From a virus, in IMG/VR virus record IMGVR_UViG_3300021475_000046, positions 1-28,259 of that record: a stretch of DNA of 28,259 nt, one strand, 5' to 3'. Positions within the stretch are counted from its first letter, which is position 1. Every line of letters starts with the position of its first letter. Under the pieces are notes generated by a model. It made no database searches. It was not told the DNA's origin and was given only the letters and a program-made list of their open reading frames with translations. Positions 20,545-28,259 of this stretch are shown piece by piece. The translations under genes and the position numbers were made by a program.

Positions 20545-22224
20545 ATGGGAAGCACAACAACCTTCGCTCCACCACCTGATCCAATGGCTACCGTTGACCC
20601 TAGCGGACAGATGATCGCGCCGATGGCTGTACCGCAGTACGCGCAACCGGGCATGAGCTACGCTCCGCAAGGGGCGCACATGGACCCAGAACTGCAGGCG
20701 GCGTCAGTCCATCACGGAAGGCTCGCAACGGCGCTGAACGCGGTGGGAAACATCCTCGGCGGGGCGCGGAATTACAACCTGCAGACAAACCCCGATGGCA
20801 CCGTCGATATCCAGCCCGTCGAATCGACGCCGGGGCAGAAGTGGGGGCGCATCGCTGCAGCCGCTCTGCAGGGCGCAGCGACAGGCTTTGCCGCAGGACA
20901 GGGACCGGGCGGGCAGGCCCGCGCCTTCGCCGCTGGACTCGATCGCTCCATGGCGGCGACGCAGGCGCAGCAGGACAAGACGCTGCAGGAGGCGCAGCGG
21001 CAGGAGAACCAGAACCGGCAGCGCCAACTCTTCAACGCGAACATGGCGATGACGCATCAGCAACTCATCAAGGCCACCTTCGACAATCAGGCGTCGAAAG
21101 TGAGGTTTGGGCAAGAGCAGGTAAAGTTCGCGACCGATCTAAAAAAACAGTTGAACGACATGGGCGCGACGCTGGCGGGAGACTACAGCACGCCGGACGA
21201 ACTCTATGCCCACGCCAACGGCAACCCGCAGGCGATCGATGCGCACGTCGGCAAGAACGGAATGCTTGTCCCGGTGCCGACCTATGACGCTTCCGGCAAT
21301 GTGACCGGAGGCAGTCTCTACATCATTCCCGAGGATCGACGGAAGCAACTGAACGATATCGCGATCGATATCCCATTCACTACGACCGTCAACAACGCGC
21401 AGGGCAAGGCCGAAACGAAGACGGTATGGCAGCACATCGACAAAGGCATGATGGACTGGGAACACATTATCGCAGCGCAGCAGCAGGCGCTTGTGCAGGG
21501 CAATAATGCGACGATCTCTGCCGCACAGCTTGGCCTTCAACAAGACGCGAATCAGCGAGCGGAGGAACTTGCGCCGCATACGATCGCGAACGTTGACGCA
21601 GAAACACAGGCAGCGCGGGCTCAGGCTGCGAACGCAGGGACGGGGACGCTGCAAATGGTAGAGACACCGGATGGCGGCTCTGTGTTGCTCAACACCAAGA
21701 CGGGAACCGTCTCCGCGCCATCTACCAGTGTGCAGAAAATAGGCACTGCAGCAAAGCAGGCGGCGGCGATCGAGAAGCAGATAGGACCAGCAAGAGATGC
21801 GATGAACTTTGCTAATAGCTATCTCGCTATGGGTCCGGCTCACTTCACCGGAGCGGGAGACGAAGCGCTGATGGAGAAGTATTTCGAACTCGCCAAGCCT
21901 TCCAGCGGCTTCAGGATGACGCAATCGCAACAGGACATGCTTAAGAATTCGCAAGATGCTTTCAATTCGCTGAAGGCTCGCGCTGGCCACCTCGCACACG
22001 GCACATGGTTCTCTGACCAGCAGCGGCAACAGATCGTCGGCGCTATGGCCGACCTCGCGAGATCGAAGGCTGCAGGAGCGGCAGCGGTCCATGGCGGCGG
22101 CGTACCGCAGCCTGCAGCCCCGGCAGCAGCACCGCCGCCAGCGGTGGGAGCGATCGTTGACGGTCACCAATTCCTCGGCGGCGATCCGAGCAATCAGGCG
22201 AATTGGAAGGTGGCCCCGCAATGA
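20545..22224 (+). CDS. Large internal virion protein candidate
   Basis: 559 residues, ATG 20545 with CGGAGG upstream. The N-terminal 60 residues are Pro/Met-rich. Residues about 65-165 include a Gly/Ala hydrophobic stretch (A-A-L-Q-G-A-A-T-G-F-A-A-G) and a Gln-rich coiled coil (Q-D-K-T-L-Q-E-A-Q-R-Q-E-N-Q-N-R-Q-R-Q). The middle is mixed beta, and a second helical region follows. The C-terminal G-A-I-V-D-G-H-Q-F-L-G-G-D-P-S-N-Q-A-N-W is a short motif shared by many phage internal proteins. No lysozyme or transglycosylase motif is seen. By order it corresponds to a gp15-type ejection protein; this is inference. The stop overlaps the next ATG. Confidence 0.76.
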   Translation: MGSTTTFAPPPDPMATVDPSGQMIAPMAVPQYAQPGMSYAPQGAHMDPELQAASVHHGRLATALNAVGNILGGARNYNLQTNPDGTVDIQPVESTPGQKWGRIAAAALQGAATGFAAGQGPGGQARAFAAGLDRSMAATQAQQDKTLQEAQRQENQNRQRQLFNANMAMTHQQLIKATFDNQASKVRFGQEQVKFATDLKKQLNDMGATLAGDYSTPDELYAHANGNPQAIDAHVGKNGMLVPVPTYDASGNVTGGSLYIIPEDRRKQLNDIAIDIPFTTTVNNAQGKAETKTVWQHIDKGMMDWEHIIAAQQQALVQGNNATISAAQLGLQQDANQRAEELAPHTIANVDAETQAARAQAANAGTGTLQMVETPDGGSVLLNTKTGTVSAPSTSVQKIGTAAKQAAAIEKQIGPARDAMNFANSYLAMGPAHFTGAGDEALMEKYFELAKPSSGFRMTQSQQDMLKNSQDAFNSLKARAGHLAHGTWFSDQQRQQIVGAMADLARSKAAGAAAVHGGGVPQPAAPAAAPPPAVGAIVDGHQFLGGDPSNQANWKVAPQ

Positions 22225-24350
22225 GCACAGCAGGATCGCCATGGCTGCGCTATCAGGCGCAACCCTCACCAACGCCGACACCAGCGGCACCGCCTGCAGG
22301 AGCGCCCGCAGGAGCGCCATGGGAGCGCTATCAGGCGCAACCGACAACACCAGCGGCAGCGCCCGAGCCGTGGGATGCCCCGCTTACCACACCGGCCCCG
22401 GTAGACAATCGCTCTTTTGGCCAGAAGTTCGTCGATTCGCTGCATGGCGATCCAACCAAATCCACCGGATCGGATGTGCTCGATGCCGTTCGCGACTTCG
22501 GCACCGGCACAGCGGCAGGATTTTCGGAAGTGCCGGCGACGATCGGCGGTGTGGTGCATCGCATCGGCGGCAACCTGATCGGCGATTCCGATCGCGTCAC
22601 CGACGCTTTCAAAAAAGCCACTACGGATACACCGGACACATTAGCGGCGAGCGGCGGCAAACTCTTCGAAGGCGTGGCTGAATGGATCGTCGGCGAAGGC
22701 GTGCTGAAAGGTCTGACGCAGGCGGGCCGCATGAAAAAACTCGCGCCAGTTGTCTCGATGCTGGAACAACACCCGAAGATTGTCGAGGCAACGCTCACGC
22801 ATCCCGAGGTGTTCCGCTACCTGCCGGACGCGATCCGAGGCGGCATCCTCGGCACCACGCAGACCGCAGCCCATGGCGGCACCGCTGGCGAATCGCTCGA
22901 ATCAGGATTGCTCGCAGGCGCGACAGGTTACGTTGTGCCGAGCGTGGCTCGTGGCGTTATGCGTGATCTCGGCAGAGTCGCCGAAGAGGTGCAGCCGACT
23001 GTACGCGATCTCGAAGGCGCACGTTTCCGCGTGCTGGCGTCGGAGGCTCGCGGGCCGAATGGTGAGATCATCGCGACACCGCGAGCGCAGGCCGCTGCCG
23101 ACATCGCGAACGAGTCAGTCATACGCGCAGAGCGACAGGGCGCATTCAAGCAACTGCACACGAATCTCGCGAAGCGAGGCGTCGAGCAGGGACTACAACA
23201 GACCAACGACGTTATCAATGCATCGGGATCAGTCTCGCCGAATATCCGTCCGACGAGCTTCGCGGGAGACTGGCGCTATATCCCCCCGGATGGATCTACA
23301 GCGCTCACCGGCGATGAAGCGCGATCGGCGATGAACGAAATCAGAGATCAATGGCTCAGTCGTGATTGGACCCCGGAACAGGACACAAGATTCCAGCAGG
23401 CTTACAACGACATACGAGATCAGGTTAAGCGCAGTGACAACTTTGAAGCTTCACAGGGGCTCAGGGCGCACGATGCCGCAGGCGCAGCGCGAGGAGTAGA
23501 GAACTATCGCGATGCTGCTGACCTCTTCGATAGAACTTCGAATGCAAAGATGCAGCACATCGGTGAGCTTCGCTCGCAATATGACCAACTGATTCAAGCC
23601 CGCGACGATGCCCAAAATGGCTACTATCGCGCATGGAATCGCGGCGAGGACAGCGCCAAGGCTCTTGCATTAGTCAACGCATCCGATAAAGAACTCGAAA
23701 ACTTCGTCAATAGCGATGCCGTGCAGGGACAACTCGCACCGGGCATTGCGAAGCGTGCCGCCGAAGAGCAGAGGCTATCGAGCGCATTCCGACGCCTGCA
23801 GAACGTCACCGATCGAAGCTTCAACCTGCCGACCGATACCGCAGAGCAGATCAATCAGCCGCGTCTCGCAACCCGTCTCGGATCGCTCGCGAACGACATC
23901 GAAGAGATCAAGACGCAGTATGGCGATGTGCTCAATCCGGTGCTTGGCGATCAGGGGCTCAATCACATCACCGAACTCGGCGAGCTTCTGAAGACGCCAG
24001 CGCAACAGGATGCCGCCAAGGGCTACATCGACAGCATTCTATCTACCGTGAAAAAGCACTATCAGGGCGGGCGTGGCGCGGCAGCGGTAGGAGCTACGGC
24101 ACTATTAGCGCATCATCTGGCGGGGCTCACAGGTGTGGGCACCGTGGCGGCTGCAGGATTAGCGGGAGAGGCGGGCTATCGGATGGTGCTGCGCAAGCTG
24201 GCCACTGATCCAGAACTGGCAACACGCTTCATCTCTGCAATGAGAAACGGAACGCCAGCGCGGATCGCCGGACCCCTCATGGCTTCCATGATTACAAACA
24301 TCAACCGAATCGTGCATCAACCGGAGCCGACGAATGCCCCAAGCCAGTGA
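22221..24350 (+). CDS. Largest internal virion protein candidate
   Basis: 709 residues from ATG 22221 (ATGA overlap, GGAAGGTGG upstream). It opens with two copies of P-W-x-R-Y-Q-A-Q-P encoded by a 78-bp-offset DNA repeat, a P-W-x-R-Y/F peptide type common at the front of phage internal proteins. Residues 75-150 contain G-T-A-A-G-F-S-E-V-P-A-T-I-G-G-V-V. The middle is helical, and residues 618-650 are a hydrophobic Gly/Ala segment (A-A-A-V-G-A-T-A-L-L-A-H-H-L) able to cross a membrane. There is no visible transglycosylase Glu motif. Likely the long ejection protein of the set. It overlaps the next gene by 17 bases. Confidence 0.76.
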   Translation: MSTAGSPWLRYQAQPSPTPTPAAPPAGAPAGAPWERYQAQPTTPAAAPEPWDAPLTTPAPVDNRSFGQKFVDSLHGDPTKSTGSDVLDAVRDFGTGTAAGFSEVPATIGGVVHRIGGNLIGDSDRVTDAFKKATTDTPDTLAASGGKLFEGVAEWIVGEGVLKGLTQAGRMKKLAPVVSMLEQHPKIVEATLTHPEVFRYLPDAIRGGILGTTQTAAHGGTAGESLESGLLAGATGYVVPSVARGVMRDLGRVAEEVQPTVRDLEGARFRVLASEARGPNGEIIATPRAQAAADIANESVIRAERQGAFKQLHTNLAKRGVEQGLQQTNDVINASGSVSPNIRPTSFAGDWRYIPPDGSTALTGDEARSAMNEIRDQWLSRDWTPEQDTRFQQAYNDIRDQVKRSDNFEASQGLRAHDAAGAARGVENYRDAADLFDRTSNAKMQHIGELRSQYDQLIQARDDAQNGYYRAWNRGEDSAKALALVNASDKELENFVNSDAVQGQLAPGIAKRAAEEQRLSSAFRRLQNVTDRSFNLPTDTAEQINQPRLATRLGSLANDIEEIKTQYGDVLNPVLGDQGLNHITELGELLKTPAQQDAAKGYIDSILSTVKKHYQGGRGAAAVGATALLAHHLAGLTGVGTVAAAGLAGEAGYRMVLRKLATDPELATRFISAMRNGTPARIAGPLMASMITNINRIVHQPEPTNAPSQ
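22238..22342 (+). repeat. 78-bp-offset direct repeat in internal protein gene
   Basis: GCGCTATCAGGCGCAACC is identical at 22247-22264 and 22325-22342; CGCCATGG precedes both copies. The offset of 78 bases is 26 codons, so the frame is kept and the P-W-x-R-Y-Q-A-Q-P peptide is doubled. The near-identity at DNA level suggests a recent duplication. Confidence 0.85.
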
Positions 24351-25056
24351 GATCGTTTCGAATCTGCCGCGCACAGGGCAGAGCTATGACGACGAGATGA
24401 ACGTGCGCCAGTCGTACGACAATGCACCGGCATATCGCCCGGATGTAAAAGTCATCGATCTCGAAGAGGCCGCAGGATCGCGCTTCGAGATGAACTATGC
24501 CGCTGCCGCAGAGCAGCGCATCGAGAATCAGGATCGTTTCATGGGCCGCGAGAATGAGCGTCGGCGCTTCGTCAATTTCATGCACCCGCATAAATTCTTC
24601 CGGCAGCTTCGACGGGCGGGCGTGGATGCGCGAATCGAGGCACCGAATTTCTACGTCTGGAAGCCGGACGATAAAACCGGCAAGCTGATCCAGATCAAAC
24701 GCGAGCGCAGCCATGGGCGGCTCTGGTTGCATGATGACGTGATCGAGGATCGCGTCGGCGTGAGCGCGAGAGTGTTCGATCTTGAGACGCAAACATGGTC
24801 GATCAGGCCGGTAACTTGGCTTCAATACCCGTATGGTCCCGAGTGGAGTCTCGTCAACTTCGACGAATACGACGTGCCGATGGGCGAGCGCTGGCGCGGC
24901 TGGCGCACGGCGCTGCTGCATCTGATCCTCGCCGATGTCATCACCGAGGCCGAATCAGTGAAAGCCTTCGGCAGGGTAGGGCTCAACGACATCAGCGTGT
25001 ATTACCGCAAGATGCTCGCGCACCATCGTCTGCGAAAGGCGGGACTGATCCGATGA
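24334..25056 (+). CDS. Conserved-looking phage protein of unknown function
   Basis: 240 residues, CCGGAGCCGACGA before ATG 24334. The first 80 residues are charged and partly disordered. From about residue 85 a folded domain rich in aromatic and basic residues follows (H-P-H-K-F-F-R-Q-L-R-R-A-G, F-Y-V-W-K-P-D-D, L-W-L-H-D-D-V-I), then W-L-Q-Y-P-Y-G-P-E-W-S and a helical end with R-W-R-G-W-R-T-A-L-L-H-L-I. The composition is unlike the Ala/Gln-rich internal proteins before it. It is ATGA-coupled to the next small gene. Possibly a virion or tail assembly protein; no family recognised. Confidence 0.76.
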   Translation: MPQASEIVSNLPRTGQSYDDEMNVRQSYDNAPAYRPDVKVIDLEEAAGSRFEMNYAAAAEQRIENQDRFMGRENERRRFVNFMHPHKFFRQLRRAGVDARIEAPNFYVWKPDDKTGKLIQIKRERSHGRLWLHDDVIEDRVGVSARVFDLETQTWSIRPVTWLQYPYGPEWSLVNFDEYDVPMGERWRGWRTALLHLILADVITEAESVKAFGRVGLNDISVYYRKMLAHHRLRKAGLIR

Positions 25057-25256
25057 TCCGGCACATCCACAACTGGCCCGAACTCGTTGCCGCGATCAAC
25101 GAGATGAACGAAGTGAAGTATCCCCGCGAGGGACGCGTGATCGTCTTCCATGACACCGGCGAACAAACATACCGCTTCGTCATCAGCGATCACGGTCTAT
25201 CGAAGCTGCCGAGCGACAAGCGCGGCAACGAACTTTATCCCGAGGTGCTGAGATGA
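25053..25256 (+). CDS. 67-residue hypothetical protein
   Basis: ATGA-coupled on both sides (starts in the stop of the previous gene, ends in the start of the lipoprotein gene). The sequence (H-N-W-P-E-L-V-A-A-I-N-E-M-N, R-V-I-V-F-H-D-T-G-E-Q-T-Y-R-F-V-I) fits a small helix-strand-strand fold. No signal, membrane segment or Cys pair is present. It shares the lysis-type segment with a lipoprotein and a wall hydrolase, but nothing ties it to lysis directly. Confidence 0.68.
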   Translation: MIRHIHNWPELVAAINEMNEVKYPREGRVIVFHDTGEQTYRFVISDHGLSKLPSDKRGNELYPEVLR

Positions 25257-25465
25257 AAGCCTCAATTCTGCTATTCGCCGTCTTCATCGTCGGATGTGGG
25301 CAGCGCTTTCACATTGCGAGTCCAACCTTCGAAAAGGCACCGGAGCTAACCTGCGTGATCTTCATCCAGAGCGACAAACTAAGCGATGAGCTTGCGAAGA
25401 CGATCGCCACTGTCTGCCGTGACAACGTGAAAACCGTAATGGAGCCGAAGGCGCTGAAGCCATGA
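25253..25465 (+). CDS. Small phage lipoprotein, possible spanin or exclusion protein
   Basis: 70 residues. M-K-A-S-I-L-L-F-A-V-F-I-V-G-C15 is a short hydrophobic leader ending in a lipobox (I-V-G-C), so the mature protein would be a 56-residue lipoprotein. Two further Cys (C-V-I-F and V-C-R-D) could form a disulfide in the periplasm. The ribosome binding site is GAGG upstream of ATG 25253. The neighbour downstream is a SleB-like wall hydrolase, so an outer-membrane spanin-like role is conceivable, but o-spanins are usually Pro-rich and paired with an inner-membrane partner not seen here. Superinfection exclusion is the alternative. Confidence 0.75.
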   Translation: MKASILLFAVFIVGCGQRFHIASPTFEKAPELTCVIFIQSDKLSDELAKTIATVCRDNVKTVMEPKALKP

Positions 25466-25884
25466 CCTATGAAAATTACATCAAGGCATCTCTCACCACG
25501 TTCGCCGCGAAGGAAGGTCTGCGCTATGGATCGACCGATTGCCCGCTCGCAATTGCGCAAGCCATCGCGAACCGTATTGCCCAAGGCTGGCAGGGCGGCG
25601 ACTGGCTCAAGGTGATCGAGGATGCCGATCGCGTGCGCGGCACGGTCTACAAAGAACCCTATGAGATCGAGTATCGCGGTCATGCCTTCCGTCAACTGCT
25701 GACGGCGATCGAGGATGTGTATCACGGCGTCGCAGAGTCGAACATCAACGTGGACGGCACGCCGGGGCTCTACTACTGCGAACTGCACAACGTCACCTCG
25801 CCATGGTTCTACAAGAACATCATCGAGAGGCCCGACGATCATCCACGCATCGCCAAAGTGGGAGAGCTTACTTTTTTCGCGTGA
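25462..25884 (+). CDS. SleB-like cell wall hydrolase (endolysin candidate)
   Basis: 140 residues, ATGA-coupled to the lipoprotein. SleB-type (Hydrolase_2) enzymes cut peptidoglycan glycan strands. Features: F-A-A-K-E18-G-L in the place of the catalytic E-A motif, L-A-I-A-Q-A-I-A-N-R for the typical A-V-x-x-V-I-x-N-R helix, and the C-terminal Y-Y-C-E-L-H-N-V-T-S-P-W-F plus I-A-K-V-G-E-L-T-F-F, matching the family's F-H-x-x-x-x-x-P-W...I-G-x-H-x-F-Y ending. No signal peptide. It may be the lysis endolysin or a virion-bound hydrolase used at entry. No holin gene is evident nearby. Family likely, exact use open. Confidence 0.78.
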   Translation: MTYENYIKASLTTFAAKEGLRYGSTDCPLAIAQAIANRIAQGWQGGDWLKVIEDADRVRGTVYKEPYEIEYRGHAFRQLLTAIEDVYHGVAESNINVDGTPGLYYCELHNVTSPWFYKNIIERPDDHPRIAKVGELTFFA

Positions 25885-25891
25885 GGGAACT

Positions 25892-26578
25892 ATGCCAACG
25901 GTCACAGGTCAACTATCGGCGGCAGGCAATAACGGTGCGGTGGCGGGCAGCGTCGATGTCATGCTCTGCGGCTACGGCTCGCAGGTGCCTCGCGTTGTAG
26001 GTCAATCGCTCGTTGCAGAGATCGAAACGATGACGATCCAAGCGGGCGCGGACGGACGCTTCTCCTTCACTTGTGCGGCGAACGATCAGATCAGTCCCGC
26101 AGGCACGTTCTACACCGTGCGCGTGCGCGATGCGAACGGCGACACCGCGCAGATCAATGCGTATCGCTTCAACGCAACTCCGGCAGCGTATGACCTCAAC
26201 ACGCTCGCGCCGATCGATCCCAACATCCCCCCGGCCCCGCTGCCGCCACCGGCACCTTACAATAACTGGCTTTGGGTGATGGGCAATCCCCCGCAATTCG
26301 ATGGGAGCCAATACACCACGCTTGGCTACCAGTTGCCGGACAATGATTCCGAAGTCATCACTCCACCGGCGATGACCGGAATCATTCCCGGCAACCTGTA
26401 CACGTTTTTCATCGCACAGAATGCGCAGGGCATCGGGCAATTCCACTGGCCACCGAACATTCATAACGGCACGGACATTCCCTTCGGTGCGCTCTTCGGC
26501 GTTACACAAACATTCGTCGCAACTGCAGCCGCCGACGCTCTCTACGCGATCGGACCCGGAGCGTATGACTTGGCATGA
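25892..26578 (+). CDS. Tail appendage protein, two-domain
   Basis: 228 residues from ATG 25892, preceded by GTGAGGGAAC; the longer open frame to the left lies inside the hydrolase gene. Residues 1-100 are beta-rich and resemble a carboxypeptidase-regulatory/Ig-like domain (G-R-F-S-F-T, G-T-F-Y-T-V-R-V-R-D-A-N-G). A Pro-rich hinge (N-I-P-P-A-P-L-P-P-P-A-P) follows. Residues 125-228 are a second domain with F136-D-G-S, F184-H-W-P and Q-T206-F-V-A-type marks shared with the next gene. This build suits a tail appendage or fibre base. ATGA overlap with the next gene. Confidence 0.74.
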   Translation: MPTVTGQLSAAGNNGAVAGSVDVMLCGYGSQVPRVVGQSLVAEIETMTIQAGADGRFSFTCAANDQISPAGTFYTVRVRDANGDTAQINAYRFNATPAAYDLNTLAPIDPNIPPAPLPPPAPYNNWLWVMGNPPQFDGSQYTTLGYQLPDNDSEVITPPAMTGIIPGNLYTFFIAQNAQGIGQFHWPPNIHNGTDIPFGALFGVTQTFVATAAADALYAIGPGAYDLA

Positions 26579-26949
26579 AAAAACTCAAGCTGAAGATCAT
26601 CAAACGCGAACGTCCGATGCCGAAGGCACAGCCGGTGCTTACGCGGCGAATCAAGGTCATCTCTCAAGGCCAAGCGCCGATCTTCGACGGCTCTGAGGCC
26701 GAGACGTTCGAGGTGCATCTACCGATCCCGCAAGGATCGATCGCACGCAATATGAATCCGGGCTATATCTACGTCTTCATCATTCGGCAACCATCGACCG
26801 GACACCAGAATTTCAACTGGCCCGCGAACTGCCGAACCGCAGCCGAGATCGAGCCGCAGGCGAATGCGATCACGATTCAAAGTTTCATCGCGAGTGACAA
26901 CGGGAGCGTGCTGCGAGAAAACATCCCCGGAACATGGTGGAAAGGATAA
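26575..26949 (+). CDS. Stand-alone paralogue of the preceding appendage domain
   Basis: 124 residues, ATGA-coupled. After a basic N-terminus (K-K-L-K-L-K-I-I-K-R-E-R), F37-D-G-S, F80-N-W-P and Q102-S-F-I-A align with residues 136, 184 and 206 of the upstream protein. The F-x-W-P to Q-x-F-x-A distance is 22 residues in both. This is therefore a single-domain copy of the second domain of the upstream protein. The tail fibre gene follows after five bases. Probably part of the same appendage, for example a connector to the fibre. Inference from context. Confidence 0.74.
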   Translation: MKKLKLKIIKRERPMPKAQPVLTRRIKVISQGQAPIFDGSEAETFEVHLPIPQGSIARNMNPGYIYVFIIRQPSTGHQNFNWPANCRTAAEIEPQANAITIQSFIASDNGSVLRENIPGTWWKG

Positions 26950-26954
26950 AGACG

Positions 26955-28259
26955 ATGAGCACAAGAATGGCACCAGTCAGCGTCGATCGCATCAACAACG
27001 AAGTTTATGTGGGACAGTTGCTCTTTCCTGATTCGATCCAGAGCGCGGTGAATTATGCCGTGAGCCTCGGCGTTCCCATGGATGTGATCGTGCCGCAGGG
27101 CTACACCGGAAGCGAGTCGATCGAGGCAATCACAGGCGGCAATTTCAGCGTCATCATCATCGATGAGCGCCGAGGGCAGCGCCAGCCTTATCTCTGGTAT
27201 AACGGCGCATATATCCCCGAGCCGATGGCGCAGCTTGGCGGCATCTCAAGCTTCCAACTGAATCACTATCTCTTCGCTGGCACCGGCAGGCTCACGACGA
27301 TCCAGAGCGCGATCGATTATGCGGTGACGTGGGGCGGCAGCTATTTCATCCTGATTACGACCTTCTACAGCGGGACGGAGCAAATCTCCGATCTCGTGGG
27401 AGCGAACAACGGAATCTTTCTCTCGGATCAGCGCACCGATCAGGTGATGAATTACCACTGGAACGGATCGACCTTCGTCCCGGCAACACTCATCATCCCG
27501 AACGATGTCACGATCCCCGGCAACCTTACCGTTGCGGGCTCGACGACGCTGCAGGGACCGCTCAATGCAGCGAACGTCAACGTCAGCGGAGCAACCTACG
27601 TCAACACGCTTACATCGTCCGGGCTCGCCGATCTCGCCAGTCTCAACGTGAGAACAACGGCGGCGATCGTAGGCGACGCGACGATCGGCGGCGAGGCGAG
27701 GATCACAGGAGCGGCACGCATCACCGGCAACGTCTATGCGGCGAACGCGTACGCGACCGGCGAAGTGCAGGCACCGACGATCCGGGCCGATAACGCTACG
27801 CTCGCGAACATCAGTGGAACCGAGGCGCATTTCACGGAATGCTTGGTCGATGACTCCCCGGTGAGAACGTTCGCAAACTCTGGCGGCGGCGACGGCATGA
27901 TATGGCCGACCGCAGGCATCGCAGTTTCGACCGGCGAGGAATGGGTTCATCCCTCGCTCGATCCGGCGAGCCTGCTTTATATCCCGATCACGAACAGCCC
28001 GCAGCTATTCACGACAGCCGGACTCTATCTCGGCTTCTTGGGAGGAAAGAGTCAGGTTTACAACCAAAGTGGCAGCGGTACGAATGTCGGCGGCTTCGAC
28101 TGGTACAGCGTGGATGCCAATGGAAATAGATTGCTGCTCGCGCAATTTTCATCGGGGCAGTTCCGCACATCGGCAGTTGTCGCTACAGCGACCGTGGGAG
28201 GCGACCCCGTTCCTAACTCGATGTGGATGGATAACTTCGGAGGAATGGGAAGGCTGATT
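26955..28259 (+). CDS. Tail fibre protein, partial (runs off right edge)
   Basis: At least 435 residues, ATG 26955, open to the last base of the window. Residues 26-88 and 114-177 are a tandem duplication: x-I-Q-S-A-x-x-Y-A-V, then Y-x-G-[TS]-E, G-x-N, I-x-x-x-D-x-R, and Y-x-W-[YN]-N-G. Residues about 185-295 are short repeats of beta-helix or trimeric-fibre type (N-L-T-V-A-G-S-T-T-L-Q-G, A-R-I-T-G-A-A-R-I-T-G-N-V, A-T-L-A-N-I-S-G). A Gly/Ser/Thr/Asn-rich shaft or tip follows. Such a protein binds the host surface. The start and the last tail genes before it fit. The C-terminal receptor-binding end is outside the window. Confidence 0.85.
   Translation, partial: MSTRMAPVSVDRINNEVYVGQLLFPDSIQSAVNYAVSLGVPMDVIVPQGYTGSESIEAITGGNFSVIIIDERRGQRQPYLWYNGAYIPEPMAQLGGISSFQLNHYLFAGTGRLTTIQSAIDYAVTWGGSYFILITTFYSGTEQISDLVGANNGIFLSDQRTDQVMNYHWNGSTFVPATLIIPNDVTIPGNLTVAGSTTLQGPLNAANVNVSGATYVNTLTSSGLADLASLNVRTTAAIVGDATIGGEARITGAARITGNVYAANAYATGEVQAPTIRADNATLANISGTEAHFTECLVDDSPVRTFANSGGGDGMIWPTAGIAVSTGEEWVHPSLDPASLLYIPITNSPQLFTTAGLYLGFLGGKSQVYNQSGSGTNVGGFDWYSVDANGNRLLLAQFSSGQFRTSAVVATATVGGDPVPNSMWMDNFGGMGRLI

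Noticed and set aside
21139-22350. 403-codon open frame on the minus strand
   Set aside because: Antisense to two well-supported internal virion genes; Arg/Leu/Cys-rich composition typical of reverse frames in GC-rich DNA, with no ribosome binding site or motif.
27246-27950. 234-codon open frame on the minus strand within the fibre gene
   Set aside because: Arg/Asp/Cys-rich shadow of the fibre repeat region; the sense frame shows clear fibre repeats.
1-28259. Cyanobacterial host based on GCGATCGC
   Set aside because: About eight copies in 28 kb is enriched but far below usual HIP1 density, and no cyanophage-specific gene is visible.

Overview
The window is one continuous segment of a double-stranded DNA tailed bacteriophage, as a free phage or a prophage piece. 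The gene order (large terminase, portal, scaffold-like protein, major capsid protein, head-to-tail adaptors, a roughly 1000-residue tail nozzle-like protein, three large Ala/Gln-rich internal-virion-type proteins, tail fibre) is that of a short-tailed podovirus. No tape measure, tail sheath or major tail tube gene is visible. The host looks Gram-negative: there is a lipobox lipoprotein next to a SleB-like wall hydrolase, and a Tat-type signal peptide. The host genus cannot be read from the sequence. The DNA is GC-rich and GATC-rich. No tRNA, integrase, lysogeny repressor, DNA polymerase or phage RNA polymerase is visible.

Left part, minus strand (264-3726). Positions 3726 to 2287 hold a tightly overlapping early operon: a RusA-type Holliday junction resolvase, an unknown protein and two Cys-pair proteins. 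About 420 gene-free bases with several hairpins follow, then an O-like replication initiator (784-1866) and a small possible helicase-loader protein (264-779). The middle of the initiator gene carries a cluster of GTCCAC iterons read in all three codon phases. This is the best candidate for the replication origin and resembles the lambda O/ori arrangement.

Divergent switch (3727-3752). A very short AT-rich intergenic region with two palindromes separates the early operon from a rightward ribbon-helix-helix gene that has no visible ribosome binding site.

Right part, plus strand (3753-28259). Small overlapping genes, several with CxxC pairs, lead into the terminase (5162-6892). Then come three accessory genes (one with a Tat-type leader, one a PD-(D/E)XK nuclease candidate), the portal, a scaffold-like protein and an N4-gp56-type capsid protein. 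The capsid gene is bracketed by a structured leader and a 14-bp-stem hairpin. After it come a zinc-type protein, a basic/acidic disordered protein, two tandem paralogous adaptors separated by a 52-codon gene lying between 16-bp direct repeats, the nozzle, a GNAT-like protein, the internal virion proteins, a lipoprotein plus SleB-like hydrolase pair, and tail appendage genes. The last gene, a fibre, runs off the right edge. Most junctions are ATGA, TGATG or TAATG overlaps, so the late genes are probably translated in a coupled way. The only real gaps on this strand are upstream of the portal, upstream of the capsid gene and downstream of the capsid gene, and each contains a hairpin.

The most interesting signals are the iteron cluster inside the initiator gene, the tandem adaptor paralogues with the repeat-flanked mini-gene, the terminase nuclease domain lacking the usual acidic residues, the structured capsid leader with a hydrophobic N-terminal extension, and the density of tiny Cys-pair proteins.
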